A DNA stretch of 64,000 bases from Tubulanus polymorphus (GCF_964204645.1 NC_134029.1:20416450-20480449); one strand, 5' to 3'; positions 11,901 to 26,800 are shown, counted from the first letter of the stretch. Translations and numbers: made by a program. Notes: generated from the sequence alone by a model not told the origin.

Positions 11901-14900
11901 CATGCCAAACATGAAACTCTGAGGAGGTCCTATCGGATTTCACCATACGCGGGGGACTTCGAGACATGCACCGACACCGACACCGACTACATAATTCAGC
12001 GAAAATTATTCATTGAATAATTCATTCGCATGGACTTAAAACATTTAATGATTACAAACTTACCATCCCTAGCCACCTGAGTGATGTCTACATCTAATCT
12101 TTGAGCTATATACCCGACAGCCGCAAATACTGTGAAACCGGCCAGCATACTAGTAGCAAAATTAGCGATCACAACCACGACCGTATCCCTACAAAGGCAA
12201 GTTAAAAAATGTCAGACTTACGGCAACGAATGAATACGGATTAAGAATTTGCGGAGAAGCATATTTACTTGTAGCAATTATTGTGGAATTTGTTGTAGCT
12301 GGCTAGAGTTATCACGCAACCGAACGCGGGACCGAGAGAAAAAAAGACCTGTACAGCAGCATCGATCCATATCTAAGAGAGCGGAAAATATCAATTTATT
12401 AGACGAAACTGTTCGAGTTTTTTATCAAAGAGAACATATGAATGAGGATTGTCTCGTACCTCGGCGGACCTGAGCCGATCCCAGTCAGGTGTCAGGAAAT
12501 AGACGACTCCGGCTTTCGCTCCGTCGAGCAACGAACCGCAGATTAGGAAAATAACGAGGATAAAGTACGGAAATAAAGCAGTAAAGTACACGATCTGCAA
12601 TAGAAAAAAAAAGCACAAACCAATCAAACCTAGATGAGATCGAAATATTCTATACGTCGTACTCGTACGTAGTTATGCAAATATAAGGCTCTTATTCTTC
12701 GGACCAGACACCAGTAAGAATTGTCAATACATACGCATAATCCGATTACTATTCATACCTTTCCCGAAGATTTAATTCCCCTGAGCAAACACAGAAACAG
12801 TACCAACCAGCCGGCCAAGACGCACAGAATCAACGGCCACCGTATCGTGCCGAGATTGTACACGCTGTCCGATAGTTCTAACATATAATTGCTGGAAAAA
12901 TGCATCGAATTTAGACATTAGTATCTAATCAGAAATACATTATTCATGAAGTGAAATCCCGCCGCTAGAAAGGCAGAGGCTTTTCCGAACCTGATGGGAA
13001 TCAGCTTAAGTTGGGTGGGAATCAGCTTAAGTTGGGTAGAAGATTTTCACAGTATCTGTATTCTAATTGGCAGAAAACATGAAGTATTGGGGTCAATAAG
13101 TTTAATCAGTTCTGTTCAATTAACATGGAGCCAGTAAACTTCTAAACCAAAGATGATTTAACAAATTCATTTTTAGAATTTGGGTCATTTCATAAGTGGT
13201 ATTCTACATCTCATGTTGAGCTTGATAAGCCGCTTGTCAACTTCATTTTTATCGGCTTACAGAATACGGTAGGTTCTACCCTAAAAAAAAAACTTACTGA
13301 AAATATTCTTCGCTTGAAGTAGTATATCGCGTAATATTGAGCAATGATAAATCTTGAATACCGAGAACGGTCGCGTTAGTTTCTTCCGTTGCGTCGGAAA
13401 CGTTCAGACACGTTCCATTATTGAAATGTAAAAAACCACCCGCTGAAGTGCAGTTAAATCCGTCATCCATTTTATGCGTGCGACATGCTACAAATGAAAA
13501 TTAAACATCACGATCACAAAACATTTACGCCGATAATGGATTTCTTAGAAAATTTTGTTGACAAAACATTTACTCTATGGATTTCTATAGGTCATTAATA
13601 ATAAATGAGCTCATGAGAAACTTGTTGCTTATTCATAACGTTTTATAACATCATAAACGTACATTTAATTTCATAAGACAGAGAAATTTATTAACCCATG
13701 CCAGGCGCCGGCTTACAATTCATGTACAGTACAATTCATATCAAACCAAATTTCAGCACAGGTCAAATCATTGATTTTGGAAGTGATTCATTTTACTTTG
13801 TCGCAGCAGTTTCTAGTATCAAGTGAGTGGTTTACGCATGATATACGTGTTCTCTACCAAGGCAAATTTGACTCGGGTCCGAGTCAGCCCAATTTGACTC
13901 ATGTCCGAGTCAGCTCAATTTGACCCGGGTCCATGTCAGCCCAATTTGACTCTTGTCCGAGTCAGCCCAATTTGACCCGGGTCCGAGTCAGCCCAATTTG
14001 ACCCGGGCTAAACGTTTCTATGTGATGATTGCAGCTATTAACTGAGATGACCGGTCAAATGACCACCTGTCGGTGAATTTGAAACGAAAAGATTAGACGG
14101 ACTTATAACCACGCACCTTTAGTATTCCACGCGTTACTGCACGTCTGCCAGGGTAAAGGGCTTTGCATAGACGCCGCGAAATAAAACACGGCCCAGCCGA
14201 TGATTATATTGTAATATAAGGAGATCAACGAGCTGACAATAACCATCCCAATACCAATACCTGAAATACAATTAAAGACAAATGATTTCCTCAGGTTTCA
14301 TATTTGTGTCAAGTCGAATTCTTAATAAGTATGAAAAATTTTTAAGTTCTATTTCAAATGGCTATATACATATTCATAAAGATACTCGAGCACACTCGCA
14401 TTTGTGAGTATTTTTTGGAGCATGCGCGTCTGTGTTAAAAGTGCAAGAAAAAGAATGCACAATGCACAGAAATTTGGATTGATAATTATAATAAAAGAGA
14501 ATGTACATTTTTCTACAGGATTTCGGAATTTAGGGGTGTGCCAGATATTTTGACTGGTAGCAAAAGTATTCCACCGAGCTATTATCCTTTGGAAAAATGA
14601 GTACCTAATATGCTATTAAGTACGTTGGGTTTGAAAAAAAATCAAAAACCTAAAAATCAACTCAGACATATCTGAAATGCGCATAAAAGGTCTGTGCTCG
14701 AGTATGCGAAAGCATGTATGAAGTAGACTTCTACGGAACATATACGGAATTATAATAAAAGAGAATGTACATTTTTCTACAGGATTTCGGAATTTAGGGG
14801 TGTGCCAGATATTTTGACTGGTAGCAAAAGTATTCCACCGAGCTATTATCCTTTGGAAAAATGAGTACCTAATATGCTATTAAGTACGTTGGGTTTGAAA

Positions 14901-17900
14901 AAAAATCAAAAACCTAAAAATCAACTCAGACATATCTGAAATGCGCATAAAAGGTCTGTGCTCGAGTATGCGAAAGCATGTATGAAGTAGACTTCTACGG
15001 AACATATACCAATTCAGTGAAGTATATTATTGGTTTCGTGAAACCGGCGACCACCACCGGGGCTCGGCTTACTGCTGATAATATTCAACCATCAATTCAC
15101 CAGTAACTCTCATGAATAGAGCTATATGATCATTACAGACGCACAAAGAACTCTCTCGCGATTCGAGCACTCCCGAACACGAATATAATTAATGCACAAA
15201 CGAGTACCCTCATTTGTGACATAATGTCGGTATTTTATGGTATTTTATCGGTGCGATAGCTGAAATTACCGCGCAATGTCAATCAAACATTCGCAAAGAA
15301 GCGCCATTGATTTTTTTAATTCATTCGTACTAAATTTCATATGAATCGTTATTAGGCTAAAATAAAATGATACCTTGTTTCTCATAATCGGCCGGGTCAA
15401 TTTTGTAAACTGCAATAAGATTTGTACTCAGTTCATTTCTAAAGCAGCCAGGTCTGTTATTGTTTCACCCAGTCCTGAGAGTGGCCGGTTCGCGGAGCTC
15501 CGTATACTGCGTGTACTAAGAGCTCATGTGAACCACCAGGGGTCGCGACAGCGATATATTGACACTAAGGTTCTCAGTGAAGTTATTGTAGCTTGATCAT
15601 GGTTTCTAAAAGTTATGTACAGGGTAGATAGGCTCGTGACTGGCTGCGTCAACATTTAAAGCTCATCCAAAATGAGAAAAAAGGTATCAATCTTTTCTAG
15701 CCTTACGTTCAAAATACCTTTCAGTAATGGAACGGCCTTCCATATTGTCACGGGACCGAGGCTGGCGTATTGTCCGAACGCGACCTCCAGATAGAATAGC
15801 GGAAACCCGCATAACGCCAGCATTACGATATACGGCACGAGAAACGCTCCTGAAAATAGAAATAAATTATATTCCGGGCGCTGTATCTATGATTGATTAT
15901 CATCAGAAAAAAAAAGTCATACATAAAAACGTTAACAGCGTTGTCAGAATTAAGCTGGAGAATCGTGAAAAAATATTCATCTTGAAGCCGTCAGATAGAA
16001 AGAAAATTGGATAATATCAATTATATATAACCATCGATGAAAAACTACGGTCATGTTGTGATGACATATAGAGAACCCCACACTAATATAACAAGACAGA
16101 TGAAGTCCGAAAAGTTTCCTCTAAGCAAATGATTTATTGTTTCGACGTTTCGACTATAACCTACTAGTCATCTTCAGTTATCTTCATTACTGAAGATGAC
16201 TATTAGGCTATAGTCGAAACGTCGAATCAATAAATTATCAATTTTAAGGAAACTTTTCGGACTTCATCTTTCCTGTTATACCAGTATGGGACTCTCTATA
16301 AATCGTCAAATTCAATTTAGTCGATGTATTACATGTATTACATGTAATCAATTAACATGTAAATATTACATGTTCACAGTGAACAGTTGACTTGTGCACA
16401 CATACCTCCTCCATTTTTGTAACAGATGTACGGAAATCTCCAAATATTTCCTAAACCGACCGAACAACTGATACACGACAGCAGGAACTCCAGACGACTG
16501 CTCCAGTTACCGCGGATTTTATTCTCTTCGTCGTCGCTGCTGCCTTCGGTGACGGTCAGCGAATTATCGGATACCTGAGGCTGTCGTTGACTCGGCGTTC
16601 CGCTAACGCTCCCGATCTGAAACATCATCATCCCGAAGAAAATTAGAAAAAAACATTAACAACAACCTCTAATTATTGGATCAAATATTTGAATCATTCA
16701 TGGACCCCCATACAAGGGTACCCAACTATAGGACATGTAACGATCAAGAAGTGTCGGTGAAATTACGGGCACTCAGCGGGTATCGAACCCGGGTCTTGTA
16801 TGTAGAAAGCAAATGCGCAAACCAGTATAAAACCAGGGCCCGGTTTATAGACTGGTATTACCTTTAACCCGGGGGGCTAACTGAATTCATTATCGATTGA
16901 GTTAGCCCCCGTGTTAAAGGTAATACCGGTCTATAAAACCAGCCCCAGTAGACTAGTCCACTAGTCCACTTGGTCCACTTGTCCTACATGCGTAACACTG
17001 ATACAGAATCGCTGTGAGGGCTGTGTTCACCCATCTCTTGAGGGGCATCGTTTGGAAAAAGGGCACAAAAACGAGAATCAAGGATTCAATGTCCTCATAA
17101 TGATAATTTGTAACAATTTGAGACATTTTCCGGCTTAATTAGAGATAAAAATGATATTTCAGCGAAATTCTTAAAGATGCATTTTAAATTCTTTCTTTTT
17201 TCTACATATACAAAAAAATACATGAAAATGATTATAATATATACATATATATCCAAGTTGATAAAAAACCCTGATTTCAATTAATCTTTCGTATGGAATC
17301 AAATTGTCAATTAAGATCCGAGTTTATTTTTAAAAATCGATTACCGAAATGGTTTATTTTCAGAACCAATTTGTCGATTAATCCATCATTGATGGAGCGT
17401 GATTAAATCAATGAGCTTAGAGAGAGAGAGGAGAAAGAGGGAGAGAAAGCATAGGTTTCTTGCGACACAAAATTCGACCGTCCAAATCATCTTTCGATAT
17501 CAACCTCCACACCGCGATATATCGACTATCTTATCGCGGTTTTTCATAAATTGAGTATAATCGAAATTTCAATTCCGGTCACAGCGTGGAATCGATGCGA
17601 CGATGATTATACTTCGCAGCGAAAATATCAGCTGTTATCGACGATAAAACGTCGTCGCGTGAAATACTTCATCGCCGTCACCGTTGTTTAGTCGTCTAAA
17701 AAATCGCCGAGAAACGTTTCATTCGTAGCATGAACGATTGATGTAACGGAGAAAAAATGAAATAACAAATATGCATTATCCGGATATTCCTTCGACGCGG
17801 CCGCCGCGCAATTATACCTAAGGAGGTTTCTCGGTTAGATCGACGCGCAAAACGTCTGGCAACGGGTCACGGGCAATTTCTCATAAAGCCGACCGTTAAT

Positions 17901-20831
17901 GAAAACTGCTACCGACGAGTAATGACTAAATGCAAAAACGGCTTTCTTTATCTACGAGACGTATATACATCGTCGTCGTCGCTCGCTGCGTTATTATTTC
18001 TACAGTGATTGCTTGATTTTTCGGCGATGATTTAAGCATTAGATTTTGATAGCTAGGCACTCGATAATAACGAGGCACAGCCGACAGCGGTTCTCCGGTT
18101 CAGGCTCAAACTCTGAAATGACCATACGTTGGTTCTCATTGCATTTCGGATATGTCGAATCTAAGGCCAATAGCTAAATTTTGCAGAGACAACTTTTTGA
18201 ATTTTCGAACCCTGTTCCCTCAGTTACGAGGTCATCTTCAATGTCATGTCGCTGAAAAACAGGGGTTTTTAATGTCTAGTTCTGGCACTAGGTGGCGCAC
18301 TGGACCCATAATTTGCACTGCACAACTAGACCCCTGTACTAACATTGTACCCAAGTATTGTCAAGATCGACCAACTATTAACGAAGCTAAGTAGCTGAAA
18401 GACAGACACACAGGCAGACAGTACAGGAATAAGGGTCTCACAAAAGTAGGCAAAACTATTTATGATAATTTCATGCACGATTATAACAATAATTTTGTAT
18501 TCCGTTCCCAATCATGGCTACGATAGAAATCAACTGGCTCGGCATATTCATACATTCACAGGTAATAACTATACATGGAATCCGTTTTCACAAGAAAAAA
18601 ATGAAGTTTACTGTCAAAATTCAAGGTCAAGGTCAAACTGTGCTGAAAATGCTTTGATCTTTAGGAGTGAAAAATACAATACAGGAATTTTGAATCTATC
18701 GACAACAAAGAAACTAATAATTTCAGAATTTCTCTAAAATTAAAAACTGTTTACACAGTGAAATGCCGTTCAGAGATGAAATGAATTGCCGCTAAAGAAT
18801 CGTGCCGTATTTATTTGCGATGAAAATTGAAATGTCGACTGATTCCAACGCGATCGACGTTGATTCAATATGATAAGTCGAGAGAACGATCACCGGAAAC
18901 AATCATCTTAATGCACCGCGGCGCGTTTTTAATTCATAACAATTGTTCGAATAAATAGAAAAAAATTATTAGATGATGAAATGAATAGGAGTGGGATAGG
19001 GCCTCCGAGCCTGTAAGCGGGGGGGGGGGGGCGTAGCCGGCAGAACAAACAGCCTTATTCAGCCAAGTGCCATTTTTGAAAATCTGGATTCAGTTCCACA
19101 GTCGTGAGTTGGCACTTGACTCTGAGACTGAAACTGAGTAAATAGGGTCCCTATAGAGCAGTCATTCCTGGATATAAAGGGTTTTCAATTAGTTTTAAGG
19201 GAGAAATTTTCAAATTTCAAGGAAGCATCTGCATCACTTTCATATCTCAATTACTGTAGACTCCTCATTAATCTGTACTTTTTATATCAGTAAAACCAAT
19301 AATTCAGTGGTTTTGTAAGCAAAGTTCTATCCTTTAAACTCATCAAATTTCGGTTTCTAATTTGGCAACTGCCTGATAGGGTTCAAACCAACTGCACCGA
19401 TTTATGCATAGTTTACGGTACAACTACAAACATTTCTAATTGCCTATTTCTCAAAACTGAAAAAAATTTCTAATTGCCTATTTCTCAAAACTGAAGGAAT
19501 TCTTAAATGAGTTATGGGCATTTTACTCAAATTAAAGGAGTTTTCAAGCGCCCTTAAAAGCGTTTTCCATTTAGGAATTTGTAAGGAATCAAGGAGTCGT
19601 AGGGACCTTGAAGAGACTGTCGAGGGATAGGATGAGGGCGAGGAAAAAAAACTTACCCTCGAGGTAGAAGATCCGTAAACGTTCGGATCGAACACGATCG
19701 AGATAACCGACGCCTCTCGCTGGCGCAGAAACGCCCCCTGGGCGACGTTCCCGTGGAAACTGGGACGTCTCTGGTCCAAAACGTACAGGTTAGGACGTTT
19801 CATCGGGAATAGGAAATCCTAGATAGATCGGCGATTAATTGACAGATGTTTCGATTGTCGATATACCGTCCGCTAGTTAACGGCGCGTTCAAAATTCGAA
19901 CGTCATAAAACGGTCTCGCGCATCGAGTTCAAATTACGAAGAAGCGATATTCTGTATATATCGACGCGATATATATTTCACGATATCCGATAGAATATCA
20001 CCGGGAGACCGACTGCAGATATTAAATCCTAGCAGTCATATACGTACATGAAACATGTGTCATACTCTCATTGTAGACCGTGAGGTAGAGAACACGTCGT
20101 TACAAATGACACATGTGTGCTATCATAGCGCAGAACGCGACAACAATATATGTATATATATTCCATCCATTTCTTCGACCAGAAGAAAGCTGCCACAGAC
20201 AGCAAAAAATAGACAGCTTCGAACGAATTTACAATTTCCCCGCGTCACTTTCATCCGACATTAGCGCACCGTATTACGTGTATCACGCGATCACCGCAGC
20301 AGCAGTTTAAGTCGACGATATTCTGTCGAAAATATATATCGGAATTTGCGATCGACTTTTAGCGCGTTCGCCGCCGGCCTCAAAATGACAGGATGTCCAT
20401 TAACAGTCTACAACCGCAATTACGCGCGTACATATATATGTAATTCAGCGCATGAATTGCTGCATTTTTAACGCGAGATCCGTGCGCCGAAATATGCGCT
20501 GAATTCTATTCTAGTCGTTTATACGGTTTATTTACATCGAGCCAACATCGATCGACTTACAATTCCCCCCGAAAAAAAGCCCCATTAATTAGGACGGATA
20601 CCGCCCCGCTAATCACCTATCAATACGACTTACGATTTTAATTCGGCGATTCGTTCTTAGCGAAACAAATCGACTTTAAACGGAGGATCTCACGGCTTAA
20701 AGACGTTTACAGCGCTCGTCGCATCGCGGCTAGCGATTTGTCGACGATATTTTTCGGCGCACGCTCATTACGGATTCACGGCGGCTCGAACGTCTCGACA
20801 GCTACCGGAATCAGCTACCGGAGAGTCAGCT

Positions 20832-20866
<35 letters not shown>

Positions 20867-23800
20867 GCCGCTAAAGAAACAGCGACAATATCCGAATGAA
20901 ACCGAACACGACGACTGCCTACCGTTATAAACGTTACCAGTTCAACGCTGTGGGACAATACCCAACTATGGGTCCTCCACATTATTCTAAAGAAGAAGAA
21001 GAAGGGAGAAAATTATTCGACTCGATATTCCGCGTAAGAGCTTAGCGTAATCGCAACGAATAACCTCCACAACTCATAACTATATCGCTTTAACTTAAGT
21101 CAACTCTACCGACATACAATCACAACAGGTATTTGTATAAACGCACAAAGGATAAAACGTGAATTTGTTTGTAAATGTACGAGCCCATAATTAAGACACG
21201 CGTTATTTGTTCCGGGGGCGAGCGAAGAATTTTCGAAAAACGCTACTAAATCACGATTGGTCTACGTACCGATACATTCGCGATTTACAATTTGCGTTCA
21301 CGATTTACAGTTATTTACGAAAACACGAACCCGAACATCGACGGGAATTCGAACGTAAACGGCTCCCAATAAATATCTCGCGGCTTCGATTCTCAATTCA
21401 CTTACTACTACACCTCGAGTGTAACAACCGGCAATAGAATAGTTGCGTAAATCAACAGATGCTTTCAACACGTCGTCGGTTCACCGAGATACATTTCACG
21501 CATATTTCTTCAATTTTTCGCCGAATCAATTGACGATGAAATATCGACAACGAACTCACGGCTTCGTCGCCGAAAAAAGGCTGTACGGGTTTATTCCGAG
21601 TACGGAAATTTCTAGTCAGTTACCTGGTCCGCGGTTTAGTTTCACAATCAGATATTTTCACAAACCACATATAAGTATTGGTATAATAAGCCCATCCGAT
21701 TATAAAAGCTTACCACCATCCAACGATTAGGTAACTAACTCGGAAATTTCACGATCGCTGAATCCTTTTATTTCATTCAGTTTCGCCCTTCGCCGTTCAT
21801 CACTAAATCACGGCACTCGTATCGGCATTTTCAATAAAAGACTTCATTACGGTATCGGCACTGGGCGAGTTCGCTTGGAATCCGATTTTAAGCCCGGTCG
21901 CGACTGTCGAAGATTTATCCTCGAATCAGCGACAGATAAAATGACGTTTCTTCGATATCTCGGATAATTGTTGCCGCGCGGCGGTGTATCAAAAAAAGAG
22001 CACGGCTTGATACACGACCGAAGCTACCAGCGTACAATCGACGGTCGTACACAATACCGATCGCAAACCGGATAACACCGCGATTTTACCTGTTTAGCAA
22101 ACTGTTAAACACGAGAGCTCAGACGACAACGGAAGGTTAATGAATTCCGATCGTTGGGTCGAGTAATGTCAATACGTGCCTAACTCATAAATCTGCTGTC
22201 GACAACGTGAGCATCTCTCGACTAACGTAGAAACGAGATGTTGTTTATCGATGGTCTCAAACTTTCAAGTTCCAATTAAAAACGCGATCGAATTTCATAA
22301 GCGTAGGCGCCTCGAACGAGAGGTGGTTCGCCGCTATCGTCGCACGAAGCTGTCAGCGGCTTCCCCCGATGATGAGATGAACGCTCGTCTATACAAACGC
22401 TGTACAGGCGCTGATGTCTATAAAAAGACGTCTGCGAGACAGGAATTCGCCTAATAGAGACGAGAACGTAGGATGGTCGGAAAGAGCTGGGACGCGACGT
22501 GTGTCATACCAGCAGCACCGCGTTACAGCCGGTATGACTCAATAATTCCCCGATCTCTAAAAATGACCGATATGATGAAGAATCTAATCCATGACTAGAG
22601 AATCGAGCTTATACGTAGCATCGATCGTTTAAAGGGAGTCGTCTTTTATGACCATCAGTCATATCTATCGCGGGAATAAGCGGTCAAACTATTCTTGATT
22701 AGCTCATTTCCTTATGGTCAGTTTGCACAAGTCGGTCTATTTGGACGAGATGAAAAATCGGATATTTGCCCGGTAATAAGATTTCTGATAACAGGTAATA
22801 TTTTTGAGGTTTATTGGACGTGTCCTCCACGTTGGTCAATGGGGATCTTTGTAGATTGACTGACTGCCTGAGATAAGAGTTCAAATTCGACCAAGCGAAT
22901 GAACTTCGGAGTCGAATTGAAATGAAACACGTCGTAACCGGCTATTGAAAATTATAGCAACCAAAAATGACCGTTAGAAACTGAATTCCATCCATGACCA
23001 ATCATAGATTACTATATCAACCTTTATCAACACCTTCAACCTGAATACAGCGGTGAACGATCTTTTCAAACCCCCATATCATCAAATTGCAAAATGGCAG
23101 CACTTTCAACCACAGGAAATGAAGGTTTAGGGTCTAGAGGGTAAGGTTTATTGGACGTGTCCTCCACGTTGGTCAATGGGGATCTTTGTAGATTGACTGA
23201 CTGCCTGAGATAAGAGTTCAAATTCGACCAAGCGAATGAACTTCGGAGTCGAATTGAAATGTAACACGTCGTAACCGGCTATTGAAAATTATAGCAACCA
23301 AAAATGACAGAAACTGAATTCCATCCATGACCAATCATAGATTACTATATCAACCTTTATCAACACCTTCAACCTGAATACAGCGGTGAACGATCTTTTC
23401 AAACCCCCATATCATCAAATTGCAAAATGGCAGCACTTTCAACCACAGGAAATGAAGGTTTAGGGTCTAGAGGGTAAGGTTTGACATACGAGTTAAAAGT
23501 TGGACTACGCGTTATAATCAGGCTAGTTAAGGGTTAGGCTAATAAGACTGAGCAGAAAAATCAGTTATAAGACGCTTTCAAGGCCTCGACAGCTCAGGTG
23601 GTTAGAACGCTGCGCTACAGGATGATGGTGGCACTGGGCCTCGTATCAGAGTTGCAAAAACGATAATTATCTACAGTCATTTATCTACAGCCACGATCAG
23701 ATGAGTATTTTTGGCCCGTGCCAAATTTGGCCCGGGACAACAGTTCACACGGGTGCCAAATGAGCCCGAGCCTGTTTGGCCTGGACCGAATCGTCTCCGT

Positions 23801-26800
23801 GTGATCGCAGTTTACAACTCTGATTAGAGTCCCTGTGGATGATGGTTCTGGGGTCGATTCCCAATTTCCATTCACTGAAAATGGGAGTCAGCGAATAGAT
23901 CGCTCGAGGAATTGAGTGACTAATCTCAGTTTAATCATAACCGCGAGGATGATAACCCGAACAGTCCACAGCCATACACGACAATACCAACAACAAGAAC
24001 TTCTCCATATAACGTGGTAACCGTGCAAAGTGAAAGCCTTATATGTTGTTGTTATTTTTTCCACAGAGATTTCCATGGATAACTATGTACGATGATATAT
24101 AATTCAGGATACAGATACCAAATTCTCTCAGGGAAGCAGGAAATAGTAAACAATTGGAAACGTTGTTTACCAGTAGAACAATGTCCAAAACAATATAAAG
24201 CGGTCACAATGTTATAGTTTTACCAGTGTTTCCAGCTAGTTTTTTTTCCTGCTGCTGTTGTAACTAAATTGCATGCAATAGCTATTTTTGTACAGTGGCA
24301 GGAAACCGCTCGTGAAAATGTGTGCGGATGGTATCAAAACTCAGTTGTCAGGCCCGTGTCGAGGGGCGGTTCGGGGGTAATGAATAAACCCCCTAAAATT
24401 ATCGAAGTGCCCTTCAAAAAGTCAGTGTCAAGAAATTTAGGTCAATTTTTTTCGAAATGTAGATACAATTTTCATGTTTAAAAAAAAAATGAAAATTATC
24501 CATTCTCAAATGATTTCTGGGCACTTCGTATCTAAGATCTGCCTTTTTTCCAAAGGAAAGTGCCCGTTTTCGCGGTGAAAAAGCGCTCTTTTTCTTAGAA
24601 CTGCCCCTCAAAAAACCTCGGCACAGGCCTGGTTGTCCGGCTGATCATGCAAATTCGCGTTCGTCGTTGTTCAGAGCATTTCCACAAAGCTGGAAGTAAA
24701 AAGCAGCCGGAAACCGCTACGCGAAAACCAGACTTTCAGTATTTCAGTACGTAAATCGCCGAGGGACGAGTAAAGAAATATAGATTTAATATTTCAAAGA
24801 CGAGTAAAAAAAAAATAGAATTAGTATACAAAAAATGAAATTGTTACTTGAGTGAATCATGATGTAGTCGCAAATGCGTTGACAATGTATATGCGTTTCT
24901 ATTGGCGTATTGGACCAATAAATTATTCCTGAACTATCGCGCGACTAGTCTTTTAAGGACTCATTGTCGATTGGAAACCTGCATTCTTTATGATTAAAGA
25001 AACCTTTCAAACGAGTACTTTAATAATAACGCAGCGTTTCCCATTTTCTTAACGGCCCTATCGAATGATTTTTCATTTCACGCCCGTACATGTATACAGG
25101 TTCATATAGGCGCACTTTACACTTTCCACGCCAAAACGAATATGATTAACGAAGGCCATTTTTTCTTAAATTGCTTGAAGTACAGATATCTTCAACAACA
25201 AAAAAATAAACTAGGGCGAATGGGACAAATAGGAACAGATTTTTTCTTCCTTTTAAAAGCGCGTTTTAAAATGGAAGAATACACGGGGAAAAATGATTCA
25301 GTCAGAAGATATAACAGTAGCGCGGATTGTAAGTAAGAAGAACTTGAGCTATAGAAGCTCCTGGATCTAGCCATTTCAGCGTTTTCCATATAAGAAATAA
25401 AAGGAAAAAAAGGAAAGGAAAAAAGTGTGAAAATTGTATAGAATAGAATTATTAAGTTTTTTGGGTTGAAAATTCATGATGAAAACAAGAGGAGAGATTT
25501 TTTTTTAGATTCAAAAAGATCAAAAAGACGTTCTTAAAACATCTTTGAAAAAGTTGTTCTTAAAAAACCTTTAATAAGATGTTTTCGGCAGAATTCCAGA
25601 CGCCGTATTCATACTCCAAGTAATTGAAAAAAAAAGCCTTAGGCTCAGTTTAAGAGTAAGTACCAAGTATTGAGAGCAGGAGCTGGGTACTGAGTCTTAA
25701 ATCGTGATCAAATTTCGATTAAAACAAACATAATTGACATTCAATCAAAATGTTAATTGGTATCAATTGACATCAACGCAAACATTCGTGCAAAATAAAT
25801 CGAATAAAATCTGATTAATGCCGAAATATAAAACTAAATCATATCATCGTCGATCGCGGCGTATGATGACAGGTCACACAGGAGTAAGGAAGGACGGGTG
25901 AGGGTTCTACTGAAGGTTGGGACGGGATAAGGGAAGGAAGCACACGTGCCCTGAACGCAATAAAACATGAAACGAATAGATACTCAGCGATGCCGACTTA
26001 CCGGTTATCGGATTGGATTCTGCAGCAGCGTTTCAAGTAAATAATTCAGCGATTAATACAACAATAATGTTAGCTATACTTATCAGTGAGACTAGGAATT
26101 AGCTTAATACTAAATCATTCATATAGTCTAGAATATACACCGCACACAATACCAGGGTTCATAGTTCCCATGACCATTTTCATCTAAGCATTTGCAAGGA
26201 CTTTTCGCTTCTGATTTCAGGTATTTAATAAAATGATTTATAAGATTTCCAATTTACTTTGTGTTCATCCATCAGACTAGTGCACGAGACATCGCAATAC
26301 CATGATCTGGATATCAGTACACGATAGATGATATGTGACCCGAAGCTTGAAATTGTAATCGGGTACTGAGGCGATGCCATTCAAGGACCATGACAATGAT
26401 TGAAGGATTTTAAAGCCAATTCCACGATATTCAAGCCTTAAATTGGATCCATTCCCATTTTAAAGGACTTTTAAAACCGCTATGAACCCTGCAATACCTG
26501 CATATGTTAAATAGGTAAAAATATCCACGATCAGTTCAGAAAAAAAAAGAGACGAAAAGTTCTAGTATGAATATACAATAGAACTCATTCCGATGACTAG
26601 GGACTGCGCCCAAATATCTTCGAAATAAGTAAAATTCGAATTATGAATTATAATTCTTAGCGACACGGTTCATGGTTACATGGACCGAATATTTCATCCG
26701 AATTAGGCAAAAATCCGGATCGAGAAATCCGAATCAAGCGAGTTCAACTGAACATCCGAGTAATGTTTCAGCTAGCCTGATGTCAGTAGCCTGATGACAG

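Noticed and set aside
23582-23660. Functional tRNA gene
   Set aside because: Only the D-arm-like half is present. The T-arm-like motif is about 240 bp away and no cloverleaf can be closed.
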